A stretch of DNA of 64,000 nucleotides, from contig JAMWBK010000010.1 in assembly GCA_029953675.1 (NCBI GenBank), positions 310,001 to 374,000 on the forward strand, in the 5' to 3' direction. How positions within the stretch are numbered: position 1 is the first letter of the stretch; each line of letters begins with the position of its first letter. Under the pieces are notes generated by a model, which was not told where the DNA came from, searched no databases, and saw only the letters and a program-made list of their open reading frames with translations. The position numbers and the translations under genes were made by a program. Source of the DNA: Rhodosorus marinus (lineage: Eukaryota; Rhodophyta; Stylonematophyceae; Stylonematales; Stylonemataceae). Shown piece after piece: positions 47,898 to 56,587 of this stretch.

Positions 47898-49302
47898 ACC
47901 AAAATCCAAAGAAACTCACTCTGAAAGAAATATCAACCAATCTTCCATCATACCAAATCCATGTTGCTGAGAACAATCTCTTCCTCTGCTTAACCACGAG
48001 GGGTTCGAATTGAAGCCTTCCGCAACAAGACCCTACTGAACGCCCTCCTGCCTTCGCTCAGGACTTCTAATCTCGTTACTCACCAGTAGTTCATTCACGA
48101 ACACGTTTGAAAACATCCAATGCCGAGCGCCAATCTCTTGTCTTCGCCCTGCAGTTCTTGCCAAGCTTATCCACAAAGACTTTGAAAAACCTCCACCCTG
48201 TCCTTCCTCCTTAAGGCCCCAACAAGCCCGCTGACTCCTCTCAATCCCGTTTGAGGTTAAGCTCTAAAAGCTCTGCTTCTTCCTCTCACGGTGTTCTTTT
48301 CTTGTGCTTAATAACTCAGGAAGACGCTGCGAATCGCAACTGGCCTCCGTCTTCTTCACGGACCTTTCGCCCATCTAAGCTCTCCTACAGGACTCAGTTC
48401 GCTTGTATTTCAGGTCTTTGGTTCTTCTACGAAGGATGAATGCTGATCAAGCTGCCACACTACTTTGCCAATGTAGCTCTGAAGATAACTATCTCAGGCG
48501 TCATACCTCACCGCGAGTATGAACAAGTCTGGAAGTCTGCTTGTCAGTTGCGCTTGTGTGCGGTGAACTCCTTGATCTCGAGTCCATCTCTGAGGCCGTC
48601 TCCCAGTCACTTGGATGAGGATCTTCCTCAACCCCATGGTTTTGACTCGTCTGATTCTGACCCTGCCCCAGGTCGGATCTGTGTTCCCAGACTTCGTGCG
48701 GTTTCGAGTGCAATGGCTCTCGGGTAGATTGGGATTGCACTGGATCTACTTGGATAGCTTGAGCTTCACTGCAAGCCGCTGGATTCGACACCCCCCCTGA
48801 AGTACGTTCCGAGTCGAGTCAAGACGATGTAGTCTTCCTCGAAAACATTGTTCTGTTCTTTGTCTCTTCAGCTGGGGACAGCGAGAGTGGCACCTGCTCA
48901 GGTGGATATTGGCCCAGACATACGATATTGGCCCAGACATACTTGACAGATGGAATCTAGTTCACTGGCTTGAAGACATCATCATTATAGTGAGACCTTG
49001 GATGGCAAAGAACTATTAACCGTTTCTGAGAAAGTGCATCGTCGCCGAACGTGTCGCATGGTCGGACCTTTGTAGTGGTGTTTTCCGTTGGCGGGCTCGA
49101 TGGATTCGTGTTGTCGTCCGTCTTCCAGTTGTCCAGTTCGCAACTGACAAAACTTGCGAAGAAAACCACTAAATGGAACTTTACCTAGTCTCGTACTGGA
49201 TCTAGTACTTCGCGGGGACATTGTCATATTGCAGATCTATCGCTCGTGAGCGTTTGCCGCTAGACTGGCGACCTTTTGATCGTCGGTATCAGTTTAGACT
49301 GT
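47898..49302. other. Intergenic, no supported gene
   Basis: Pyrimidine-rich plus strand from about 47990 to 48400. A minus-strand frame at 48501-48791 is Ser/Gln/Glu-rich and protein-like but cannot be extended into a gene. A perfect tandem 19-bp repeat lies at 48905-48942. Confidence 0.5.
48905..48942. repeat. Perfect 19-bp tandem duplication
   Basis: GATATTGGCCCAGACATAC occurs twice head to tail at 48905-48923 and 48924-48942 with no mismatch, so it is a recent duplication. Confidence 0.9.
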
Positions 49303-49965
49303 TCACAAGCTAACGCTGTCAATGACATCTAGCAGGGTCTGAACTTCGTGATCGGTATACGCGACGAGATGTACACTGACGCCTTCGTAGGCATGTTTAA
49401 AGATCGAGCTTACGCCGATTCTGAGAACGTCATCGAGGCCACGGCTTCCACGATAAACCCCAGCGCTGATAAGCGGAAATCCGATGCTCTTCAGGTTCTT
49501 CGCTTTGCAGGCTTGTAGAGCCGTAGCATAGGCGCTTGATAGCAATGAATCGGCTTCACGGGTCTCAACGACGTTATAGTTCGGTCCAACAGAGAGCACA
49601 ACATGCTGGACACTCAGTGTACCGTACTGACCTTGAGGGGCTGGCCCGACGACAACAGACTGACCTACAGGCACGCGTACCGCAGTCCGGGCTTCTACTA
49701 TAGGGATTTGTGCGCGAGCCGCTGCAAGCTCAGGACCTCCTCGTCTAGTAATGATTCCGTCGATTCCTCCTCCAGTCAGCGCCTGTTCATTGGCAGAGTT
49801 CACCAACGCATCCCCTCGAAAGTCGGCCACGGATCCTTGACTCGCGTACAAGAATGCCGAGCGTGCGTGAATACCTGGTATGCCTATCTTTTTCAGTACC
49901 TGAAAACCGAGATCTTCTGACATTGTGTTAATTCCTCCAAGGAAGCGCCGACAGAGAGAGCCCAT
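49303..49965 (-). CDS. Macrodomain (ADP-ribose-binding) protein
   Basis: Single-exon gene of 220 residues, nearly all macrodomain. GSVADFRGDALVNSANEQAL matches the adenine/distal-ribose segment (GDI..VNAAN), followed by GGGIDGIITRRGGPEL (the GGGVDGAI loop), and FPLISAGVYRG matches the phosphate-binding S-x-G-x-(Y/F)G loop. MacroD-type enzymes of this pattern remove mono-ADP-ribose from acidic residues or hydrolyse O-acetyl-ADP-ribose. The aligned Asn and Asp residues of that class are present, so activity is plausible. The first ATG is at 49965; a second Met 14 codons later (MSEDLGF) is an alternative start. Confidence 0.9.
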   Translation of the reverse strand: MGSLCRRFLGGINTMSEDLGFQVLKKIGIPGIHARSAFLYASQGSVADFRGDALVNSANEQALTGGGIDGIITRRGGPELAAARAQIPIVEARTAVRVPVGQSVVVGPAPQGQYGTLSVQHVVLSVGPNYNVVETREADSLLSSAYATALQACKAKNLKSIGFPLISAGVYRGSRGLDDVLRIGVSSIFKHAYEGVSVHLVAYTDHEVQTLLDVIDSVSL

Positions 49966-50139
49966 ACCATCGCCGCCTGCCAGCAGAATGTCTCAAACCT
50001 ACCTGAACACAATCAGACGCAATATGCACAGTCGATCTCGTTCTAAGCACGAAAGCTTCGGGAGAGTCGACCTCGAGCTCTAGGGGAACTGGACGTCAAG
50101 GCAAGGTCTCGATCAGAACTATCATTGACGGTTTCAGAC

Positions 50140-50222
50140 GAATCGTCCCAAAACAAATGAGGGCGTTCAGTGCAGCAAGAGTCAATCAAGCTTGAAGAAG
50201 ACTCAGACTAGACTCCAGGAAT
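50140..50222. repeat. Dispersed repeat, outlying copy
   Basis: The segment with GCGTTCAGTGCAGCAAGAGT, then TCAAGCTTGAAGAAGACTCA and GACTAGACTCCAG matches the repeat units at 58690-59135 on the same strand. It lies just left of the mobile-element island, while the related units lie just right of it. Confidence 0.75.
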
Positions 50223-50229
50223 GAGGGCA

Positions 50230-51120
50230 TTGGATGGTGTCAGGTTGCGGCTGGTGATGATTGATTGGATTTGCGATACAGACCCTTTAGATCGATGCTG
50301 AGGACTGTTCTGGGGCTCCAAGGAAGTCAGAGTGGCCTCTGAGGTTGGCTGGTTGAGTTTGATTGAGCTTTGGAAATGGAGCAATGGAGGGATCCAAGAA
50401 CGGGCCAAGGAGGCTCCGATTTGGGGCTCCAGATGAGTCATTTCAGGTGGCTGGAAAGTGCTTTGAAAAGGGGTCGAAGGAGGTTCAAAATGAGGGCTCA
50501 GATGGGGCTCCAAGGGGATCGAAAGAGGGTCCAAAAGAGGGCTAATTTGGGTCCCAGGAGGCCCTTCAAATGGTGGCTATGGATTGGTAGGAATTGATGA
50601 TTTGAGGGTCATTTTTCCAGATTTCTGTCGATCAGGGGTCATTTTTGGACATTTTTGCAAGTTTAGTAGGGAACAGCGTTTTCACGTTCACTACTAAATC
50701 GTTCAGACCTGTGTAGGTACCGGGGCAAAACGCAATTTAGTACTGTACAGCCCTTTTTTTTGCACACGAGGTATCTCAGCTGTTTTTCGAGATCCGAAGG
50801 GGTCCGTTTTGGGGCTCCAAAGGGGTCGAAAAAATTGGGTGGCTGGTGAGTGGTTTTTGAAGGTCTATTTTGAGGGCTCAGAGGGGTCCTTTTTGGGGGT
50901 CCTCAGGGGTCCGATTTGGGGCTCCAAAGGGGTCTCAAAGAAGGCTCCAAGGAGGCTCCAAGAAGGGGCTCAGATCGAGATCTCAGAGGTCGCAGGAGAC
51001 CGTTCGAGGCTCCAGATTTTCGAAGGAGGGGTTGGGGCTGAATGGGGTGGCTGGTTGTGAGCTTTCGTTGACGCTCTTTGGATCGAAAGGGGCAAAATGA
51101 GGGGATGTGGCTGGATAAAT
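50230..51120 (+). repeat. Degenerate G-rich repeats (GGGGCTCCA type)
   Basis: The motif GGGGCTCCA/AAGGGG(T/A)TC and the companion GGTGGCTGG recur at irregular 20-60 nt spacing through about 900 bp, for example near 50311, 50421, 50502, 50811, 50911, 51034 and 51048. Open frames here are Gly/Lys/Ser-rich by-products. G-runs on one strand could form quadruplexes. No gene is supported. Confidence 0.7.
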
Positions 51121-51290
51121 ATTGCTTCGCAGGGTCTCTTCACTACTGATTCAGATTTGTTCACTACTAAAGTCTTCAGAAGAGGGCACATTTATTGCGA
51201 AAACAAGCGGGTTTACCCGGTACCTACACGGCTTTTTCAACGACTTTTATGTCTATGCTGAGCAACGTTCACTACTAAAGTTGACCAATC
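50660..51290. mobile_element. Possible small foldback/MITE-like element
   Basis: GTGTAGGTACCGGG (50711-50724) is the exact reverse complement of CCCGGTACCTACAC (51216-51229). CGTTCACTACTAAA occurs at 50685-50698 and 51266-51279, with a third partial copy at 51159-51171 and an inverted relative at 50661. No transposase frame lies between. Element borders and target duplications were not resolved. Confidence 0.4.
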
Positions 51291-51409
51291 AGCGCCATAT
51301 TGGGCGAAAAGGGGGCGAAGAGGAGGGCTGGTTTAGGGCTAGATATACCTAGCACTACATGTAGGGTATATAAAATGCTAGCCATTCTATGAGTCAGGGT
51401 CAGGGGGGT

Positions 51410-52057
51410 CATCACTGCCCAACATCAACTGGACTGTGGCAACGTAGGCACGACGAAATCTGCAGAGAGCTGGCACGGTGGCTAAGGCGATGGAACTTCA
51501 TGGACGTAGAGCAAGAACCTGAGGGGTACTTCGAGAACTGCGACCTGATATCGTTGCTAGGCATCCGAGGACCAAACAAAGGTATGCGCTGGATGTGACG
51601 GTGGTGCCACCATTACAGGGAAATTATTTGCGGCGGAGCCAAGATGATAGCGGATACGCGGCGAGAGCTGCGGAGAAGTGGAAAATCGCTCACTACAAGG
51701 AAGCGATGGTGGTCGAGAAACCGGATGATAAGTTTATCCCGATAGCAATAGAGACGTTTGGGCGTACGGGGCAAATGGCACAGGAGTTCCTCCGGGACAG
51801 CTGCAAACACTTACTGCACAGGAGTGAGGAGCTGAGAGACGTGAGATCGCAGATAAACCGGCAACTATGGCGAGGTAACGCAGAGATCGCACTAGGCGCT
51901 TTGCGCGTGGACCAGTTGGAGAATCCGCTGGTGCCTGTTTTTTCTTTTGAACGTAGCATGAGACCCCGGTAGCGGGGTTCCAGTAAGTTTCTCCCTAGAT
52001 AGGATTAGACGCAGTGTTGCGCTGCAGTAGGCAGCTGCCCAGTAAAGCTTACGGTTA
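51410..52057 (+). pseudogene. 5'-truncated dead copy of the RLE retrotransposon (copy 1)
   Basis: From about 51410 the sequence matches the ORF2 3' end of copy 2 (55934 onwards) with only scattered differences, then the shared ~90-bp 3' tail ending in CAGTAAAGCTTACGGTTAC. It lacks everything upstream of the Cys/His cluster. A 7-nt deletion relative to copy 2 (after the codons for YFEN) breaks the frame in the endonuclease motif region, so it cannot make an endonuclease. 5' truncation is the normal mark of target-primed insertion of non-LTR elements. Confidence 0.85.
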
Positions 52058-52619
52058 CTTGAGTAACAGGTCCCATAGTCAACAGGATGATGAATGGCAC
52101 GAGATCAAGATCACCAGATAATCATAGTGCGAAAAACGTTGTAAGGCGCCTCCAAAAGTCTCTGTTAGCTCTGCCAGAACTTCCAGTTCCAACGATACTC
52201 GGTATAAAACTATTCTGCCAAGTATTGAACAGACTATCCAGTGCAGATTCGACTTTTTGTGGTTTGTCCAGTAAGCGTCCGCTATGAGAAGAAAAGGCGT
52301 GGGGCAACTCTCCCTGGATAAAATAAGTTGCCCAGTAAGCGCTCGTTTTCAATCGGATTAGAGCGATTCTCTTCAGAGGGTGCGCATGGCTGCAGTCTAT
52401 CCAATCGAAGATTCAACTTGGATATTATTGGCGGTCGTTTGCAATGGGAGTCCAGCGATTGTCTTCAGAGGCTGCGGCATGGGTATATACAGCGTAGTGG
52501 TCTGTAAATAGGGGGAGATGGTGGAGGAGGAACTGGTTGAAGGGTAGCAGCACTTACTGATTGGATCGTGACTTTCTTGTTCGTGAACGAGGTGTTGGGC
52601 GGGGTAGGGATTGTGTGAG
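52058..52619. other. Intergenic between retrotransposon copy and secreted-protein gene
   Basis: No gene seen. Short phrases resembling the retrotransposon tail (TGCCCAGTAAGCG, CCAGTAAGCG near 52268 and 52332) hint at further very short or old fragments. Confidence 0.5.
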
Positions 52620-53207
52620 ATGATGAGAGTTGTCACGTTAGCTGTGTATGGCCTGGCTCTGCTGGGTATGGTGTCCGCACAATCAACATGCGCTGATACG
52701 CCTGGGTTCGTGAGATTTCAATATGCAGGAAACGGCACCGGTTTTTGGGCGAATTTGGAAGGGAGGAACGGGACGGTGTATGGAACTGTCTTTGTGACTG
52801 TGGCGGAGAGGAAAGCGAAGAACTGTTTTCAGGCCGTTTTTGAAATTAACGGAGACGATGTCGCTCTCCTGAGGCTCAGGGCAGGAATTTTCGCGACGAC
52901 GGACGCTCCTACTGGCAAAGACAGGTTCACGAGGAAAAAGCGAGTTCGCCAGGTCGAACTCCCTTTTAGAGTTGTTGGGGGCGCCTTATACATCTGTCCC
53001 TCAAGTATCCCAGCGGAAATAAGCCCAAATTGCTGTGAAAGACCCAATTTGGTTTTATTCGCGACTGCCGTGATTACCAATGGCGATGAGTCTCTGCGAG
53101 TGTATATGGTACACAACCAAGCTACGTCAAATTCGTCATGCATAACGATGAACTCGGAAAAGCCGTTCCGACAGGCCTGCCTTCTACCGATTGCCTGCCC
53201 TAGATAG
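52620..53207 (+). CDS. Secreted cysteine-containing protein, 3' end cut by retrotransposon tail
   Basis: The ATG at 52620 starts a clear signal peptide (MMRVVTLAVYGLALLGMVSA, cleavage before Gln-Ser). About 175 residues follow with N-glycosylation sequons (NGT, NSS) and at least eight cysteines. I do not recognise the fold; patterns such as LRVYMVHNQATSNSSC look beta-rich. The frame ends at 53205-53207 inside the inserted retrotransposon tail, so the native C-terminus is lost or follows further on. Whether the gene is still expressed is unknown. Confidence 0.65.
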   Translation: MMRVVTLAVYGLALLGMVSAQSTCADTPGFVRFQYAGNGTGFWANLEGRNGTVYGTVFVTVAERKAKNCFQAVFEINGDDVALLRLRAGIFATTDAPTGKDRFTRKKRVRQVELPFRVVGGALYICPSSIPAEISPNCCERPNLVLFATAVITNGDESLRVYMVHNQATSNSSCITMNSEKPFRQACLLPIACPR

Positions 53208-53258
53208 GATTAGACGTAGTGTTGTGCTGCAGTAGGCAGCTGCCCAGTAAAGCTTACG
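53198..53258 (+). mobile_element. Solo 3' tail of the RLE retrotransposon
   Basis: About 60 bp, CCCTAGATAGGATTAGACG through CAGTAAAGCTTAC, matches the 3' ends of copies 1 and 2. Flanks GATTGCCTGCC (left, 53189-53199) and GATTTACCTGCC (right, 53258-53269) are similar and may be an imperfect target-site duplication. It is an extreme 5' truncation. Confidence 0.75.
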
Positions 53259-53506
53259 ATTTACCTGCCGTTGATTTTGTCGCATTCAGTTTACTCCATA
53301 AAAGACGAATGCACTTTAAGATGTTCTTTTTCAAAAAAAGATTTTCTGGTTCATTCAAATTTTGTTTATAACTTGAAAAAAAAATTCAACGGCCTGTCAG
53401 CGAGTTTTGAGCCCAACCATCTATGTATCCGTTTATCTTCCTTCCATCTCTCAGAGCTTACCATCCTGATCGGTGGGGAATCCATGACTTGCATAGTCTG
53501 GGGGTA

Positions 53507-56500
53507 CCCGGTTCCCACACGGCGATTTGTGCCACGCGGTCAGGTCCATACATGGAGCTGCCTCTTCCGTGCTGCATTAGAGCTCTCTATGGACAGCACC
53601 GCACCAACAAACGCCAGCCTGCTTCTTGTCGGACTTCCAGGCCTTGTCCTTGGACACTCTGCACTTGATGTTGGCATTCAGGTATCGCACGTGCTTGAAG
53701 GAGAATTCTCTACGGTCTGGAGCGCTCTAGAGGACAAGGCGTCTATGCTGTCGCATACTACCGCACCGCAAGGAGCTGAAGCGGTTCGACGGCAACATCT
53801 CGGGCGCCACAAGCGAGCGTTGAAACTAGCACACCTTGGCCTTTTTCAGATGCAGCTCGGAGCCTACAGGCCACCGAAATGGCACCTTTTACCGCGGCTA
53901 CGTGGAGACAACTACAAGCGCTCTTTCCCGACCCGGCGGAAGGTGACTTACCAGACGAGATTGCACAAGCTCTGGAATCTTTGCTCGCTCTGAATACCGA
54001 AACACTTAAGCGGCGGTGGGATTCAAGAAAAGCGGCCGACGAGGGCCTCATGTCGATCGTGGCACGTCTTCCTCAGGGCAAGAGCCCAGGCCCTAGCGGT
54101 CTCCGCGCGGAACACCTCCAAGGTGCAACTCAACAGACGCAAGTGGCGTTGATTCGTGTATTGCGACAACTGGCGACCGCTCCGGAGAAATTTTCCCCGG
54201 CTCTGACCCGCGCCCTTCGCAGCAGCCGACTCCTGCCGTTCGCGAAGCCTAACAAGGGTTCAGTGCCGCAGGAACATCCCGGAGTTCGCCCTATCGGAGT
54301 ACCAGAAGTTTTGCGCAAGGTAGCAACGCAATGGACTCTTCACGCGGTTATGGACAGGGTGCGTGAGCTCCTGGTACCCTTACAACTGGGTATTGGAGTA
54401 AGTGGCGGGTGCGAACGCTCACTTCACGCGATCCAGGCCCATTTGTCATGCGAACCCGATTCGGTGGTCCTTCGACTAGACCTGGAGAATGCCTTTAATC
54501 GCATCGACCGACGCCTTGCCAAGCAACTGGTGGACGAGCACTTCCCGGAGCTTGCACCAGTGTATAGACTTGGCTATGGAAGCAACAACGCGGACTCACC
54601 GACGCTCTGTGGCTGGCGATCTTCCCCTGGACAGAACGAAACCGACACCTCTCGCCTGACACTCCACGCAGCTACAGGAGTCCAACAGGGAGATCCACTG
54701 GGGCCGGTGCTACATGCACTATCCCTGGCGCCCTTTCTAAGAGCGTTGCGAGCCAAGTTCCCCAACGAAACGATTGTTGCTATCCACGACGATATCACGA
54801 TAGTCGGGTCGCTACAAGCCGTGAAGGCATCCCTGGCATGGGCAAAAACTGTGCTTCCCTCTCTTGGAGCACGCCTGCAACTCGGCAAGTGCACTGTGCA
54901 CGGGCGAACACTGACTACCACGCGAGTGGTCAACCACGAGATTCCTGGAGTGCAAGTGACCAGAGACGGAGTCACCATCCACTCGATACCGATAGGCAGC
55001 CGAGAATATATCGAACAGGAGTGCCCTGGGCTGCAAAATAAGCACGAGAAACTCTTTGAGGAAATTGCCAAGCTCCCACAACCGGAGCTTACGACGCAAA
55101 TTGCCCTCTTCAGGTTCTGTGCGGAAACGCGGCTAGACTATGTTCTACGATGCCTCGCATACGAGTTTGGAAGAACTCTGGCACGCGAGGCGGATGTGAT
55201 GACCAGATATCATCTGGAAATTCTCTTCGGAGGCCTCGCTACGACAGCTGTAGAGGACGACGAGTACGCAGAGCTGATCTCGGACCAAATCGCTCTGCCC
55301 TGCCGCTGGGGAGGGTTGGGTTTCGCTGCTCGAAAGCGCGTCCAACCCATCGCGTTTTACTCGTCATGGAGAAACACCTTCCGGAACAATGAAGATGAAT
55401 GGCCATACCTGACTGAACTAGAGCGGAAGGTTTCGGCAGAACGCTCACCAGACACATACGAGCCAATGGAGCAACGATGGTCGACTTCACAGCTGGCGGA
55501 CCAGATTTGTGCATCGTCGCGAGCAATACAACGGAGGCTCAGACCAGAAACTCCGCCACGGATCTTGGCACTGACCACTCTGCAACAACCGCGCGAAACA
55601 TCTCTTCGAAGCGCACCGGGCGAGACTGCAGCTTGGAATAATGGTTCAATACAACAAACCCTCTCTCGAGAGGCACACCATTGTGCATTCCAAAGGTTGG
55701 TCACCAACCCACGAATCTCCCCTGAAAACCGTGCTCGGATACGGTCCGCCGCGGGATCCGGGTCGGGAGTCTGGCTGCGTGAAATACCAACGCTGACACC
55801 GAAAAAATTGAGTGCGGTTGAGGTGCAGGTAAACGTTCGACAACTGCTGGGGCTGCCAATTCCGGGATTGCGGACCACCGAGAAGTGCACTAGTTGCCGG
55901 AGTAAACACGGAAGGACTGGGGTACAACGGTTTCACCACTGCCCAACATCAACTGGACTGTGGCAACGTAGGCACGACGAAATCTGCAGAGAGCTGGCAC
56001 GGTGGCTGAGGCGATGGAACTTCATGGACGTAGAGCAAGAACCTGAGGGGTACTTCGAGAACTACGGACTGCGACCTGATATCGTTGCTAGGCATCCGAG
56101 GAACAAACAAAGGTATGCGCTGGATGTGACGGTGGTGTCACCATTACAGGGAAAATATTTGCGGCGGAGCCAAGATGATAGCGGATACGCGGCGAGAGCT
56201 GCGGAGAAGTGGAAAATCGCTCACTACAAGGAAGCGATGGTGGTCGAGAAACCGGATGACAAGTTCATCCCGATAGCGATAGAGACGTTTGGGCGTACGG
56301 GGCAAATGGCACAAGAGTTCCTCCGCGACAGCTGCAAACACCTGCTGCACAGGAGTGAGGAGCTGAGAGACGTGAGATCGCAGATAAACCGGCAACTATG
56401 GCGAGGTAACGCAGAGATCGCACTAGGCGCTTTGCGAGTGGACCAGTTGGAGAATCCGCTGGTGCCTGTTTTTTCTTTTGAACGTAGCATGAGACCCCGG

Positions 56501-56587
56501 TAGCGGGGTTCCAGTAAGTTTCTCCCTAGATAGGATTAGACGTAGTGTTGCGCTGCAGTAGGCAGCTGCCCAGTAAAGCTTATGGTT
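53507..56587 (+). mobile_element. RLE-type non-LTR retrotransposon, copy 2 (ORF2 plus 3' end)
   Basis: The element begins inside the N-terminal part of ORF2 (similarity with copy 3 starts at GTTCCCACACGGCG) and runs to the shared 3' tail. The N-terminal ORF2 frame (about 53507-53877, TWSCLFRAALELSMDS, HKRALKLAHLGLFQMQLG) is shifted by one base relative to the RT/endonuclease frame that opens at 53879. This is either an inactivating indel or a programmed frameshift. Everything 5' of ORF2 is missing from this copy but is found in copy 3, immediately downstream. Confidence 0.8.
53879..56503 (+). CDS. Reverse transcriptase with restriction-like endonuclease (ORF2 part)
   Basis: Open frame of 874 residues in copy 2. 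RT motifs: KSPGPSGLRAEHL (about 68-80), RPIGVPEVLRK, LRLDLENAFNRID (motif A, Asp201), GVQQGDPLGPVL (motif B, 267-278) and AIHDDITIVG (motif C, catalytic Asp pair 304-305, with His where most RTs have Tyr/Phe-x). Near the C-terminus is a Cys/His cluster (C670, C673, H686/H687, C688) followed by RRHDEI, then PD at 733-734 and Asp749, i.e. PD-X14-D, the restriction-like endonuclease signature of R2/CRE/NeSL-type elements. Such proteins nick DNA and prime reverse transcription on the cut. There are no internal stops, so it may be recently active. Confidence 0.85.
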   Translation: MAPFTAATWRQLQALFPDPAEGDLPDEIAQALESLLALNTETLKRRWDSRKAADEGLMSIVARLPQGKSPGPSGLRAEHLQGATQQTQVALIRVLRQLATAPEKFSPALTRALRSSRLLPFAKPNKGSVPQEHPGVRPIGVPEVLRKVATQWTLHAVMDRVRELLVPLQLGIGVSGGCERSLHAIQAHLSCEPDSVVLRLDLENAFNRIDRRLAKQLVDEHFPELAPVYRLGYGSNNADSPTLCGWRSSPGQNETDTSRLTLHAATGVQQGDPLGPVLHALSLAPFLRALRAKFPNETIVAIHDDITIVGSLQAVKASLAWAKTVLPSLGARLQLGKCTVHGRTLTTTRVVNHEIPGVQVTRDGVTIHSIPIGSREYIEQECPGLQNKHEKLFEEIAKLPQPELTTQIALFRFCAETRLDYVLRCLAYEFGRTLAREADVMTRYHLEILFGGLATTAVEDDEYAELISDQIALPCRWGGLGFAARKRVQPIAFYSSWRNTFRNNEDEWPYLTELERKVSAERSPDTYEPMEQRWSTSQLADQICASSRAIQRRLRPETPPRILALTTLQQPRETSLRSAPGETAAWNNGSIQQTLSREAHHCAFQRLVTNPRISPENRARIRSAAGSGSGVWLREIPTLTPKKLSAVEVQVNVRQLLGLPIPGLRTTEKCTSCRSKHGRTGVQRFHHCPTSTGLWQRRHDEICRELARWLRRWNFMDVEQEPEGYFENYGLRPDIVARHPRNKQRYALDVTVVSPLQGKYLRRSQDDSGYAARAAEKWKIAHYKEAMVVEKPDDKFIPIAIETFGRTGQMAQEFLRDSCKHLLHRSEELRDVRSQINRQLWRGNAEIALGALRVDQLENPLVPVFSFERSMRPR

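Noticed and set aside
54574-55890. Long minus-strand frames opposite the reverse transcriptase
   Set aside because: GC-biased shadow frames; the RT/endonuclease frame is continuous on the plus strand.
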